The translations under genes and the position numbers were made by a program. Under the pieces are notes generated by a model. That model ran no database searches. It was given only the letters and a program-made list of their open reading frames with translations, and was not told the origin of the DNA. From the NCBI RefSeq assembly GCF_024213195.1, contig NZ_JANAVF010000007.1, positions 168,044-232,043 on the forward strand: a stretch of 64,000 nucleotides of DNA. Reading direction: 5' to 3'. Positions 34,741 to 44,157 of this stretch are shown piece after piece (position 1 is the stretch's first letter; each line of letters opens with the position of its first letter). This DNA is from Streptomyces sp. TBY4. Lineage in GTDB: Bacteria > Actinomycetota > Actinomycetes > Streptomycetales > Streptomycetaceae.

Positions 34741-35769
34741 TCACGTCGTCCATGTTCGGCGGTCGCGGCGGATATCGAGGGTGGCGCAGTGGAAGGAGCC
34801 TCCCAGGGCCTGGACGTTGCGGAAGGGGGACGGCAGGGGTGTGAAGCCGAGTGAGGTCAGCAGGGTTTGGAGCTTCTCGTCCTGGGCTTCCACGAGGACG
34901 TGCTGGTCGTCGACGACGAGGAGGTTGATGCTCAGCCACGCGCTCGTCATGTAGCGCGGCGGGGGTCCGGCGTTCGGTTCGGGCCGTGGCGCGGGAACCA
35001 GTTCCCACCCGTCCAGCGGCGTGCCGCGCATCGTGTCCGGGGTGATGCGGTCCGGGTTGTAGAGGGCGAGTCCTTCGCGCAGTGGGCAGAGGGTTGCGTC
35101 GATGTGCATGGCGTGGGGATCGTCAGGCTGCAGCAGGTGCACCTGGATGTCGGGTCCGAGCCGCGCGCGCAGGTGGTCGATGCCGGAGCGGTTGGTGACG
35201 TGGCTGAGCTGGCCCACGACGGTGCGTGGCCCCAGGCGGAGGAAGTCGGCGGCGTCCCAGGCGGGCCTGCCTTCACCGATCACCCATCGTGGTCCGGGTT
35301 CGCGCGGTCCGGCGTCGAGGAGCTCCATGCCAAGGTCGACGTCGGCCGGCAGCCAGCGTGCGCCTGCCTGCCGCCACTGCTGGATCAGCGGCCAGTAGGC
35401 GAGCAGCTCGTGCTGGCGGCTGCGCCAGGCCATGGGGGCTTCGATGATGCGGTCGCCCATCACGACCAGGCTGTCGCGGGGCATGGTCGCGCAGTACCCG
35501 CCCAGTCCCTCCCAGGGCACGCGCTTGGGGCGGTGGACGCGGCAGCCCATCGACTCCAGTAGTTCTGCCACCGCCTGGAGTTCCTGCTCCGCGGCTTCGG
35601 TGATCCATACCGGGAACGGGTGGCCTGGCCGGAACTCGTCCCAGTGCTCGCGCGGCATGGTGGCCTCGATCATGCGGCGGTCCTCGTCGGGGAACATCGC
35701 CCCGTACGCAGTGCCGACCACCACCTCCCGCAGAGGACTCCATTCGTCGCACGCGTCCACCACTGCCAC
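34741..35769 (-). CDS. Amidinotransferase (AGAT/StrB1-like)
   Basis: The 342-residue protein has the glycine/inosamine amidinotransferase signature: EWSPLREVVVGT at the start, DPHAMHIDATLCPLREGL with the catalytic His/Asp, and GGSFHCATLDIRR with Cys328. These enzymes move the amidino group of arginine to an amine, giving guanidino compounds and ornithine. GTG at 35769 follows AGGAG. A methyltransferase gene lies upstream on the same strand, 146 bp away, which suggests sequential modification of one product. The acceptor amine cannot be read from the sequence. Confidence 0.92.
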   Translation of the reverse strand: MAVVDACDEWSPLREVVVGTAYGAMFPDEDRRMIEATMPREHWDEFRPGHPFPVWITEAAEQELQAVAELLESMGCRVHRPKRVPWEGLGGYCATMPRDSLVVMGDRIIEAPMAWRSRQHELLAYWPLIQQWRQAGARWLPADVDLGMELLDAGPREPGPRWVIGEGRPAWDAADFLRLGPRTVVGQLSHVTNRSGIDHLRARLGPDIQVHLLQPDDPHAMHIDATLCPLREGLALYNPDRITPDTMRGTPLDGWELVPAPRPEPNAGPPPRYMTSAWLSINLLVVDDQHVLVEAQDEKLQTLLTSLGFTPLPSPFRNVQALGGSFHCATLDIRRDRRTWTT

Positions 35770-35915
35770 AGGCGCTCCTGTCCACTCAGCCCTTGCGAAG
35801 GACCGTACGCAGGCACGGGGTGCGACAGGTCAGGACACGCCGCGGCGGCCGACCCTGACCGCGCAGGAGGACGGCGTAGTGCCGTTCCCGGCTCTGTCGC
35901 GACATGGGGGCGTTG

Positions 35916-36596
35916 TCACAGGAATTGTGCTGATGGGGGCAGGGTCTGGGTGACGCGCCACAGGCATCGGGGCAGGTCGCCTTCCTCGAAGGGGTGGACC
36001 TCCTCCAGGGTCCAGCCGTCGGCGAGCGCGTCGACCAAGTGGCGGGGGAAGAAGTGTACGGCGAACCCGCCGCGCTCGTAGATGTCGTCGCCGCGGGCGA
36101 TGCCGGTGCCGTAGTGGGCGTCGCCGGTGTGCCGGACGGTGTAGACGAACATGCCGCCCGGCCGCAGCACGCGGCGGACCTCGTTCACCAGTCTGATGAT
36201 CTCCCGGGTGGACAGGGCCATGCACAGCAGCATGTGCGCGAAGACCGCGTCCACACACTCGTCCGGGAACGGGAGAGCCTCGCGCACATCGTGGACGGCT
36301 GTGGTGACCCGTGCGGCGACGCCCTGCTCCCGGGCGGCCTTCTCCAGCTGCTCCAGGCCGGTCGCGCTGAAGTCGGTGGCCCGGACGGTGAACCCCGCAC
36401 CGGCGAAGTGGAGAGCGTCGCGGCCATGGCCGGCGCCGAGTTCCAGTACGTCCTTCGCCCCAGCAGCCCGGAAAAGCGCCGCAGCGTGGAGCGCGGGCGC
36501 GGAGGGCTCTCCGCCATACATGCCGGGATGGGCGGTATAGGTGCTCTGCCAGTGGCGGCGCTGCGCGTCCGCGAGATCGTGGTCGCTGTCCGTCAT
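35916..36596 (-). CDS. Class I SAM-dependent methyltransferase
   Basis: The 226-residue protein has the SAM-binding motif VLELGAGHGRDALHFAG, then FTVRATDFSATGLEQL and EVRRVLRPGGMFVYTVRH. ATG at 36596 is preceded by AAGGGAA. The N-terminal DAQRRHWQSTYTAHPGMYG suggests a small-molecule methyltransferase. It is upstream of the amidinotransferase and may act before or after it. Whether the target is a guanidino nitrogen, as in creatine formation, is speculation. Confidence 0.88.
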   Translation of the reverse strand: MTDSDHDLADAQRRHWQSTYTAHPGMYGGEPSAPALHAAALFRAAGAKDVLELGAGHGRDALHFAGAGFTVRATDFSATGLEQLEKAAREQGVAARVTTAVHDVREALPFPDECVDAVFAHMLLCMALSTREIIRLVNEVRRVLRPGGMFVYTVRHTGDAHYGTGIARGDDIYERGGFAVHFFPRHLVDALADGWTLEEVHPFEEGDLPRCLWRVTQTLPPSAQFL

Positions 36597-37314
36597 GGAC
36601 CGTGTTTCCCTTCGTGTCCCAGGCCGGTTCTGGTGTTGTTGCAGGTCTGGCCGGTTGTGCCGGTCAGTGCTTGCCGCAGCTGCTCTGGGCTGGGGAGACC
36701 GCAGAAGCCGTCGGGTGTCCGGTATACCCGGCACGCCAGCCCCGCCGGACGGCCGGGCTCGGAGTGGGGGCAGTCCGGTACGGCCGGGAACCTCGACGTT
36801 CATGTCTTCAGGATCGCGCACATCGCGCCGGGCGGGCGCCGTCTGCTGCTGGGCCAGGGCTTCCGCCGTGCGGGCGTGTCACCCAGACCCTGCGGAGTTG
36901 ATCAGCGCTGCTTGTGGCTGGGGATCCAGTCGGACCAGCATTCGGCGTATCCGGGCCGGCAGGTCTCGCTGCTACTGCTTCGGGAGGTCAGACAGGACCC
37001 GTGTTGGAAGGTATGGGGTTAGGGCGAGACGAGCGTTATTGCGGCTCGGGAGGGGAGCGATGGGGCGGGTTCTGGGCATCACTCGCCCGGCACCGTAGGC
37101 CCCCGTACATGCCCCTCTGCGACGCATTGGTCGGCACATCTCGTACGTAGCACGGCAAGCCGTCATTCTTCTCTCACCGTCTCGGAGTTCCCGGTTCCGG
37201 CGTCATCATGATCACTGGCCTACGCTGAGAATCCACGTGGACACCAGCTGGTGTTCGTTGACAGCATCCGCACGTCTGTTCTCAACTTTCCATGATTTTC
37301 TAGGAGTTGACAGC
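36597..37314. other. Intergenic region, no gene seen
   Basis: About 720 bp hold only short, low-quality frames with lower codon bias than the neighbours. A good -35 (TTGACA, 37258-37263) with an 18-base spacer to TCAACT (37282-37287) is a plausible promoter for the haloperoxidase gene. The rest may be decayed sequence. Confidence 0.5.
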
Positions 37315-40185
37315 GTGAAGAGACCGAAAAAGGTAGTCGGCCGGTCCCGTAGACCTGTTCGAAACGCCCTGCGTAGCGGGGGTGTGGCTGTTCCCCTCGC
37401 CCTGCTCCTGCTGGCCCAGGCCGGCAGCGCGGCATTAGCCGCTCCCAGAGTTGGCGCTGCGGAGTTGCCCGCGTCCAGGGACGGCAGCGCTGTGCGCAGT
37501 GTCCAGGACCGTGAGGAGACCGCTGCCCGTCTGACCGCGCAGGCGCAAGGGCGCCGGATCGAGGTCGTGGAGGCGCGCACGGAGACCACCTCCCTGTGGG
37601 CGAATCCCGACGGGACCATGTCGGTGGAGTCCTTCGCCGGCCCTGTCCGCTACCGCGAGAACGACGCCTGGATACCGGTGGATGTCTCTCTGGTGAAGGA
37701 CTCTGATGGTTCGGTGCGCTCGAAGGCGCACCCCCATGGTCTGAAGCTGGCCGGGCGCACCGGTCAAGCGGGCGGTGACCTGGTCACGCTCGGCCGTGGT
37801 GACCGGGCAGTCGCCTTGGGCTGGAAGGGCTCTTTGCCCGATCCGGTTCTGGAGGGCGCGAAGGCCACGTACCGCGATGTGACCGCCGGCACCGACCTGG
37901 TGGTCGAGGCGACCCGGACCGGGTTCGAGCAGTACCTGGTGGTCAAGGACCGTTCGGCGGCCGGGCAGGCCGCTTCGTTCACACTGCCGGTGCGGGCCAA
38001 GGGCCTCAAGGCCGGCCAGGGCGCGGATGAGACGGTCACCTTCACCGATGCCAGGACGGGGAAGACGGTCGGCCAGCTGCCGACGCCCTTCATGTGGGAC
38101 GCCTCCCGCGACAAATCCGGCCGTGAGGGCACCAAGCGTGCTCCCGTAGACGTCGACGTTGTTTCCCGCGGTGAGGAGTTCGACCTCAAGGTCACCGCGG
38201 ACAAGGGCTTCCTGGCCGCCGCGGACACCCAGTTCCCGGTCACCATCGACCCGGCGGTGTACTTCGGAACCAACTTCGACACTTTCGTCCGCAACGGCGA
38301 CACCGCCGACTTCTCGGGCGGCATCGGGCTGAGCGTCGGCCGGGAGTGGCAGAAGACCGAGGCCCGCTCCTTCATCAACTTCCCCCGTCACTCATCGGTG
38401 ACCGGGCAGGACATTCTCAACGCCGAGCTGAACCTGTTCGCCACGTGGTCGGACTCCTGCGAGCCCCGCTCGTGGGAAATCTGGGACACCGGTACCGCCT
38501 CGGCGGCGACCCGCTGGAGCAGCCAGCCCGCCTGGCGCTCCAAGGTGACCGCCTCCACCCAGACGCACGGGCACGGAGACTGCGGGCCGCGCTGGCTGTC
38601 GGAGGACATCACCCCGCTGGTCAAGCAGTGGTCCCAGACCAGCCGGACGGTGGACACCATCGGGCTGCGGGCCACCGACGAAGCCGACTACAAGTCGTAC
38701 AAGATCTTCGCTTCCGCCGACGCGCCGGCGAACGCACCCTCGATCCTGGTGACGTACGAGGCTCCGGCCGACCCGGTCAAGGACCACGTTGTCTACTGGA
38801 ACGACGTCCTGCAGGAGACCTACCGGCAGGTAGGAGGCGCGCCGGGCCCGCTGGCCCGCGCGGGCGCCATGATGCACGGCGCCGTCTACGACGCGGCCAA
38901 CTCCGCGCGCTGCGCCGAGGGCGCCACCAAATGCCTGGGTGACCCTTACCTGGTCAAGGCCACCGCGGCCAATGGCGCTGTGCCGGATGTGAACAGTGCC
39001 ATCGACCACGCTGCCTTCGAGGTTTTGAAGTCGCTCTACCCGCAGTACAACTTCGACGACGAGATCGCCGCGGCTCGCTCCACCATTCCGGCCGCTGTCA
39101 CCGCCGAGCAGCGCGCGGCAGGCACCGATGTCGGTCAGAAGGCCGCCGCCGCGATGGTCGCGAACCGGCAGGACGATGGCTCGGCCCCGGCCGCTCCGTA
39201 CACGGGCAGCACGGTTGCCGGACACTGGCGTCCCACCGGAACCGGGAACGGCGCCACACCTGAATGGGGCAAGGTCAAGCCCTTCGGCATGGCCTCCGGC
39301 GCGCAGTTCCGCCCGGCCGGCCCCGCAGGCCACACCGTCATGGACACCCTGCTCAAGAGCCAGCCCTACACGGATCAGTTCAATGACGTGAAGAGCCTGG
39401 GCGGCGCGAACTCCACGACCCGTACGGCCGACCAGACCAAGGCCGCGCTGTTCTGGGCCAACGACCTGGACCTGACCTACAAGCCCCCGGGCCAGCTCTT
39501 CGAGCACACCCAGATCCTCTCCCGCCAGAACGGCCTGGCCGTCGCGGGCAACGCCAAGCTGTTCGCGCTCACCGCGTTCGCCATGGCGGACGCCGCGGTC
39601 ACCGCCTGGGACGCGAAGTACCAGACCGAGATCGACCTGTGGCGGCCCGAGAGCGCGATCCGTGTGGACGGCGACGGCAACCCGAACACGGCCGGCGACG
39701 CGAACTGGCAGCCGCTCTCGCAGGACCGCAACGGCAACCACTTCAGCCCTGCCTTCCCCGCGTACATCTCCGGCCACGCCACCTTCGGCGGCGCCTGGGC
39801 GAAGGCCATGCAGGACTGGTTCGGTACCGACCAGATGACGTGGACGGCCACCACCGAAGACCCCAACGCCCTCGGTGTGACCCGCACGTTCACCACCTTC
39901 TCGGCCGCGGCCACCGAGAACGCCGTCGGCCGCGTCTGGCTGGGTGTGCACTACCGCTGGGACGGCACCGACGGCGTCAGCGCGGGCAGCAAGGCCGCCG
40001 GATACGTGTCGGCCAACAAGCTCAAGGCCAACACCGCCGCCAGCTGGGTCAAGTACGAGGACCTCAACAACCGCGCCGGCTGCGAGGCACAGGGCAAGCG
40101 CCTGCTCGCCGAACACCGCTGGACGGCCTACCAGTGCACCCAGATCCAGGCCCCCAGCCCCGACCACACGCTCTACGTCAAGTAG
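37315..40185 (+). CDS. Secreted DNRLRE-vanadium haloperoxidase fusion with TTA codon
   Basis: The 956-residue precursor has a twin-basic N-terminus and signal peptide ending near AALAAP, a region typical of actinobacterial wall-associated DNRLRE proteins (about 60-480; TIDPAVYFGTNFDTFVRNG), and a C-terminal PAP2/vanadium haloperoxidase domain with SGH (819-821) and RVWLGVHYRWD (Arg873, His879). Such enzymes use peroxide to oxidise halides or act as acid phosphatases. GTG at 37315 has AGGAG. Codon 41 is TTA (37435-37437), implying bldA dependence. A small secreted gene follows 29 bp later. Confidence 0.88.
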   Translation: MKRPKKVVGRSRRPVRNALRSGGVAVPLALLLLAQAGSAALAAPRVGAAELPASRDGSAVRSVQDREETAARLTAQAQGRRIEVVEARTETTSLWANPDGTMSVESFAGPVRYRENDAWIPVDVSLVKDSDGSVRSKAHPHGLKLAGRTGQAGGDLVTLGRGDRAVALGWKGSLPDPVLEGAKATYRDVTAGTDLVVEATRTGFEQYLVVKDRSAAGQAASFTLPVRAKGLKAGQGADETVTFTDARTGKTVGQLPTPFMWDASRDKSGREGTKRAPVDVDVVSRGEEFDLKVTADKGFLAAADTQFPVTIDPAVYFGTNFDTFVRNGDTADFSGGIGLSVGREWQKTEARSFINFPRHSSVTGQDILNAELNLFATWSDSCEPRSWEIWDTGTASAATRWSSQPAWRSKVTASTQTHGHGDCGPRWLSEDITPLVKQWSQTSRTVDTIGLRATDEADYKSYKIFASADAPANAPSILVTYEAPADPVKDHVVYWNDVLQETYRQVGGAPGPLARAGAMMHGAVYDAANSARCAEGATKCLGDPYLVKATAANGAVPDVNSAIDHAAFEVLKSLYPQYNFDDEIAAARSTIPAAVTAEQRAAGTDVGQKAAAAMVANRQDDGSAPAAPYTGSTVAGHWRPTGTGNGATPEWGKVKPFGMASGAQFRPAGPAGHTVMDTLLKSQPYTDQFNDVKSLGGANSTTRTADQTKAALFWANDLDLTYKPPGQLFEHTQILSRQNGLAVAGNAKLFALTAFAMADAAVTAWDAKYQTEIDLWRPESAIRVDGDGNPNTAGDANWQPLSQDRNGNHFSPAFPAYISGHATFGGAWAKAMQDWFGTDQMTWTATTEDPNALGVTRTFTTFSAAATENAVGRVWLGVHYRWDGTDGVSAGSKAAGYVSANKLKANTAASWVKYEDLNNRAGCEAQGKRLLAEHRWTAYQCTQIQAPSPDHTLYVK

Positions 40186-40214
40186 CCGGCCCCGTGACAA
40201 GGAGAGACACCACC

Positions 40215-40754
40215 ATGCGTGTGAGGTACACACCCCGGACACGTTCCGGGCGGGCCCTCCTGGCCGTCGTCGCGGCCCTCGCGATCGGGGCCGCCGCGGC
40301 CCCCCTGTCCAGCGCCGTCTCCGGACCGGACACCCAGTCCGCAGCCGCCCGCAGCGACGGCCCCAATGACCGGCTGCTCCGCACCCCCGAGGCACCGCGG
40401 ATATCGGATGGCCCCTACGCCGGATTCCAGGTCTGCGGCGGCGGCATCAAGCCGGTCGTCACCAGCGGCTCGCCGACCCTGGCCGCCACCCTGGAGTCGG
40501 TGGCCCCGCCCGGCACCGTCGAGAACGGCACCGAGACCGGCCCGCGCCGGAAGGTCGTCTTCGAAGTCGACGCCGCCAACGGCAAGCAGGCCGTGCGCAA
40601 GCAGCTGACCAGTGACAACAGCCACGACGCGGGCTTCCAGCTGCCCGAGGGCAAGCTCACCGACGGCGAGTACCGCTGGCGGATGAAGGTCAAGGACGGC
40701 TCCGCCGTCTCCGAGTGGACCGCCTGGTGCGAGTTCACCGTCAAGCGCGCCTGA
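40215..40754 (+). CDS. Secreted companion protein with fibronectin-like domain
   Basis: The 179-residue protein has a signal peptide (LLAVVAALAIGAAAAPLSSA) and a beta-sandwich-like domain (KPVVTSGSPTLAATLES, RKVVFEVDAANGKQAV, DGEYRWRMKVKDGSAVSEWT) like the domain that follows DNRLRE repeats in large wall proteins. It follows the haloperoxidase fusion with an AAGGAGAG box, so the two look like the parts of a split surface protein. Function unknown. Confidence 0.75.
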   Translation: MRVRYTPRTRSGRALLAVVAALAIGAAAAPLSSAVSGPDTQSAAARSDGPNDRLLRTPEAPRISDGPYAGFQVCGGGIKPVVTSGSPTLAATLESVAPPGTVENGTETGPRRKVVFEVDAANGKQAVRKQLTSDNSHDAGFQLPEGKLTDGEYRWRMKVKDGSAVSEWTAWCEFTVKRA

Positions 40755-40802
40755 CCAGGCATGTGACCCGCACTTGGTGAAATCTCGCCGCGCAGTGCGG
40801 CC

Positions 40803-40835
40803 AGCGGCCCGCCGACCACACGTCGGCGGGCCGCT
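40803..40835. terminator. Hairpin between convergent units
   Basis: AGCGGCCCGCCGAC pairs with GTCGGCGGGCCGCT around CACAC, between the secreted companion gene and the DM13 gene. Confidence 0.85.
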
Positions 40836-40844
40836 GCCGCTCCG

Positions 40845-41411
40845 TCAGGTCTTGGCGAGTGCCGCGGCGCCGAAGGAGACGTTGAAGCGGTCGCACCAGA
40901 TGCTCACGCTCGTGTACTGGGAGAGGTCCACATCGGCGGGAAGGACGTAATTCTGGTCGCCCTTGTTGCCCTTGAGCTTGCCCAGACTGACGTACTTGCC
41001 GTCATCGAAGACCTCCCAGCCCGCCTTGCCTTCCTTCACCGGAGCATCGGTCAGCCACACGTGCAGGTCGGGACCGTTGCTGGTGTCGAGGTTCTCCAGC
41101 CGCACCGTGTGCGATCCGTCCGCCAGGCGTACGATCTTCACCGTGCCTGTCGTGGTGTGCTCATGACTGATCAACTGCCCCGTAGAGACAGTCCGGGGCT
41201 CTGGAGGCGCCGACGGCGAAGCCGAACCCTTACCGGACGGGGTCGGCACGGCCGACGCGGTCGCCGCTGTGGAGGGCAGGGCTTCCCGCACCGTCTCGTC
41301 CTGCCACAGCTTCCACGGCTGAAACAGGTACATGCCCACGCCGATCACAGCGACCGCAACCACCGCGACGCCGAGAACAACCGGCCTGCTCGATATCCAT
41401 CCACGCGCCAT
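40845..41411 (-). CDS. Membrane-anchored DM13-domain protein
   Basis: The 188-residue protein has an N-terminal transmembrane segment (VVLGVAVVAVAVIGVGMYLF), a Pro/Ser linker and a DM13 domain (LISHEHTTTGTVKIVRLADG; DLHVWLTDAPV; VSIWCDRFNVSFGAAAL). DM13 domains are proposed cytochrome-like redox folds with one conserved Cys, seen here in SIWCDRF. ATG 41411 follows GGGAGG. The domain should lie outside the membrane. It is convergent with the haloperoxidase operon. Confidence 0.85.
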   Translation of the reverse strand: MARGWISSRPVVLGVAVVAVAVIGVGMYLFQPWKLWQDETVREALPSTAATASAVPTPSGKGSASPSAPPEPRTVSTGQLISHEHTTTGTVKIVRLADGSHTVRLENLDTSNGPDLHVWLTDAPVKEGKAGWEVFDDGKYVSLGKLKGNKGDQNYVLPADVDLSQYTSVSIWCDRFNVSFGAAALAKT

Positions 41412-41634
41412 AAATGCCTCCCGCAGCATCAGAATCCCGCCTGACATTAGACGGCATCCACCACTGGCGAGAGCCTGGATCCAGACTCCGGACCCTGGCT
41501 CGGCTGCGTGAGCGACACGCGGCACCGCCATTGGCCTCGTTCGCCGGCCACATACGACAGCCTGGCAGGCGAGCACCGTTCAGTTCGGGCCGGCCGCTCG
41601 GACGGTCTCGGCTCGCTGCCCTGAGGAGCACGGC

Positions 41635-42012
41635 ATGGCGATCGAAGGGGTGTCCCCCTACCTGCGGTACGCGGACGCGGACGCGGCTCTCGACTGGCTG
41701 GAGCGGGTCCTCGGCTTTACCGACGCGATCCGGTGGCGCGACGATTCGGGGCGGACGTTCGAGGCCGACATCCATGCGGGTGGGACGAAGATCGGGGTCA
41801 GCGGCGGCAAGTCGAGCGGCCAAGGCAAGAACGCCCTGCTCATCGTGCACGTCGACGACGTCGACGCGCATTTCGAGCTGGTCCGGGCCGCATCCGGCAT
41901 GGAGCTGGACGCTCCGGAAGATCAGCCGTACGGGCCGCGGACCTTCACGATCACCGACCCCTGGGGGTATCAGTGGAGCTTCTGGCAGGGCGAGGCCACA
42001 CCACCCCAGTGA
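41635..42012 (+). CDS. VOC/glyoxalase superfamily protein
   Basis: The 125-residue protein has the two-fold beta-alpha-beta layout of VOC proteins: SPYLRYADADAALDWLERVL, ALLIVHVDDVDAHFELV, and FTITDPWGYQWSFWQ. Metal residues are incomplete, so it may be a binding rather than a catalytic protein. ATG 41635 follows GAGGAG. It is convergent with the next SnoaL-like gene. Confidence 0.87.
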   Translation: MAIEGVSPYLRYADADAALDWLERVLGFTDAIRWRDDSGRTFEADIHAGGTKIGVSGGKSSGQGKNALLIVHVDDVDAHFELVRAASGMELDAPEDQPYGPRTFTITDPWGYQWSFWQGEATPPQ

Positions 42013-42034
42013 TCGGCGGTACGCCCCGGCGGCT

Positions 42035-42502
42035 TCACTGGGCCGTCGACGACGGCGCAGCCGACTCCGGTGCCGCCGCCGTGATGTGGCTCAGCAGGCA
42101 CAGCCAGCGGCCGTCCCGCTTCACGAACACATCCGACGTCCACTCGTCGGCGTCGAACCGTCGGCCCCCGTAACGGGCGGTGTTGGTCATCCGCACGCTG
42201 AAGACCGCGGTGTCGCCGTGCACCCGGACCCGCGGCCTGCTGACGAGGTCCATGGCCGAGTGGGACAGCTGCCCGGAGGCGACGAACGCCAGGAACTCCT
42301 CCTTGGAGGCGATGCCGGACTCCGAGACGATGGCCCAGTCGTCGGTCATGAAGCTCGCGATCCGTGCCGCGTCGTTGGAGACGATCGCCGCGGCCCAGGC
42401 CTCCGCTAGGGCGGTGAGGTCCGCTTGGACCGCGGCGTCGACGCCGTGCTGAGCCGCTTCGTCCGCCGGACCGGTCGGGTCTCCGCTGTGGTTCTCGGCC
42501 AT
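42035..42502 (-). CDS. SnoaL/DUF4440-like NTF2-fold protein
   Basis: The 155-residue protein has an NTF2-like fold: ALAEAWAAAIVSNDAARIAS, DDWAIVSESGIASKEEFLAF, and DGRWLCLLSHITAA. DUF4440 proteins are small enzymes or ketosteroid-isomerase relatives. ATG 42502 gives the normal length. It is not obviously part of the neighbouring glycosyltransferase operon, although it lies just downstream of it on the same strand. Confidence 0.83.
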   Translation of the reverse strand: MAENHSGDPTGPADEAAQHGVDAAVQADLTALAEAWAAAIVSNDAARIASFMTDDWAIVSESGIASKEEFLAFVASGQLSHSAMDLVSRPRVRVHGDTAVFSVRMTNTARYGGRRFDADEWTSDVFVKRDGRWLCLLSHITAAAPESAAPSSTAQ

Positions 42503-42605
42503 GACTCGATGCTAGGCCCTGCCCGGGCCCGCCGGGCTGTGGAGCAGCCCGGCGACCCTCGGCGGGCGGTGCGTGGGGGCTGCCGGAACCTCTGGGTGGC
42601 TGCAG

Positions 42606-43994
42606 TCACCGGGCCGGGCGCCCCTTGCCGCGGGCGTGGATCCGTCGGGAGCGCCGCAGCGCCCACCCGGCGAGAACCGCAATCGCGGCTACCGCGTACG
42701 CGGTAGTTGCCACCGTGTGCCGGTCGCCGAACGCCCGGCCCGTGACGTAGGTGGCGGCTCCCGCCAGCGCGATGCTCAGCCACTCCCAGCGGCCGTCGAG
42801 CGCGACCAGGGCGACGAGCAGCAGCGCGTACCAGGAGTAGCCCGGCGTCAGCAGCAGGAACGCCGTTCCTGTGACCAGCAGGCCGCCGCTCCAGGGGCGT
42901 TCAGGATCGCCGTGCCGCAGGACGTGCCACACGACGGCCAGCATGCCGGCCGCTGCGGCGGGCGGAGCCCAGGATTCGGGCAGGACCAACTGGAGCAGGG
43001 CGTAGCGGTTCGTACCCGATGGGGCACCGGCGTACCCCTCCTCCTCGACGTAGCCGCCGAGGTAGCCGAAGACCGAGCCCTTGGAGATCAGCATGTACGG
43101 CAGATAGGCGGCGGCGACGACCGCGGCGGCAGGGAGCAGTACGGCCGCGGCGTCCCGGACCCGCCGTACTCCGGACAGTGCGCCGGGCAGCAGCAGCGCG
43201 GGCAGCAGTTTGGTCGCGACGGCCGCGCCGAGCAGGGCGCCGCCCGTGATCCGGTGGCGGGTGACGATTCCGAGCGCGACGACGGCCAGAAGTACGCCGA
43301 GGACGTCGGCGTGCGCGTTGTTCACCGCTTCGATGGGCACGGCCGGGCACCAGGCCCAGTACGCCGCCCATCGCACATTGCCCCGCCGGCGCAGCAGCAG
43401 GAGCAGGGCGGCCGTGGTGCCGACGGAGAGGAGCGCCCCGCCGATCTGTAGCGGCTTGTGGCGGGACCCCTCCGGGGACAGGGCGTGGAGCAGGAGGAAG
43501 TAGCCCTCGGCGACGGGTGGATAGATGGTGCGTACCTGCGGCCGGTTGATGCGCGTGCAGTGACTGGCGCCGGCCGGAGCGGGGATGCGTGCCAGGTCCG
43601 GATGTCGGCATGCGCTGCCGGTGGGGAAGAGCCAGCCGTCCCGCAGCCCGGCCAGTTGCGGGGCTGCGGGCGCATGGTCGTAGGGGGAGATACCGGCCGT
43701 CTGGACACGGCCGTCCCAGGCGTAGCGGTAGGAGTCGGTGCTGGTGCGCGGGGGAGCGGCCAGCCCGGTGGCGGTCACCGCGATGCCGCCGGCCAGGACG
43801 AGCAGCACGACGTGACGGCCGGGAACCATCCGCAGCGACCACACCGCGACCGCGAACAACATCCAGCACACCCCGTACCACCAGGACAGCCCGGCCGGAT
43901 CGGAGTGATACCCGTCCTTGCGGACGGTCAGGACGAGGGCAGCGGTCAGGGCAGCCAGCAGGAGAGCGGTACGGACGGTAGGCGGATTGATCAC
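42606..43994 (-). CDS. GT87-type membrane mannosyltransferase-like protein
   Basis: The polytopic protein of about 462 residues (about ten hydrophobic helices) has TDSYRYAWDGRVQTAGISPY, PQVRTIYPPVAEGYFLLLH, NNAHADVLGVLLAVVAL and GGALLGAAVATKLLPALLLP. This is the layout of DUF2029/GT87 polyprenyl-phosphate-mannose-dependent transferases of actinobacterial envelopes. GTG 43994 is chosen because the first membrane helix starts there; ATG 44126 would add 44 residues. It lies downstream of two other glycosyl-type genes on the same strand. Confidence 0.85.
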   Translation of the reverse strand: MINPPTVRTALLLAALTAALVLTVRKDGYHSDPAGLSWWYGVCWMLFAVAVWSLRMVPGRHVVLLVLAGGIAVTATGLAAPPRTSTDSYRYAWDGRVQTAGISPYDHAPAAPQLAGLRDGWLFPTGSACRHPDLARIPAPAGASHCTRINRPQVRTIYPPVAEGYFLLLHALSPEGSRHKPLQIGGALLSVGTTAALLLLLRRRGNVRWAAYWAWCPAVPIEAVNNAHADVLGVLLAVVALGIVTRHRITGGALLGAAVATKLLPALLLPGALSGVRRVRDAAAVLLPAAAVVAAAYLPYMLISKGSVFGYLGGYVEEEGYAGAPSGTNRYALLQLVLPESWAPPAAAAGMLAVVWHVLRHGDPERPWSGGLLVTGTAFLLLTPGYSWYALLLVALVALDGRWEWLSIALAGAATYVTGRAFGDRHTVATTAYAVAAIAVLAGWALRRSRRIHARGKGRPAR

Positions 43995-44157
43995 GGGTTG
44001 GCAGCTGCCGTGCTGCTTGAGCGGCTTGCCTGGCGACTGCACCGTTCGCTTGTCGGGCGTGCGGAGTTGTCGGGTCCAGGCGAGCGAGGAGCGTATCGGC
44101 GTACCCGTACCCGCAACGGTACGCATGCCGGACCGGGGCGCGGTGTGATGTCGGCGG

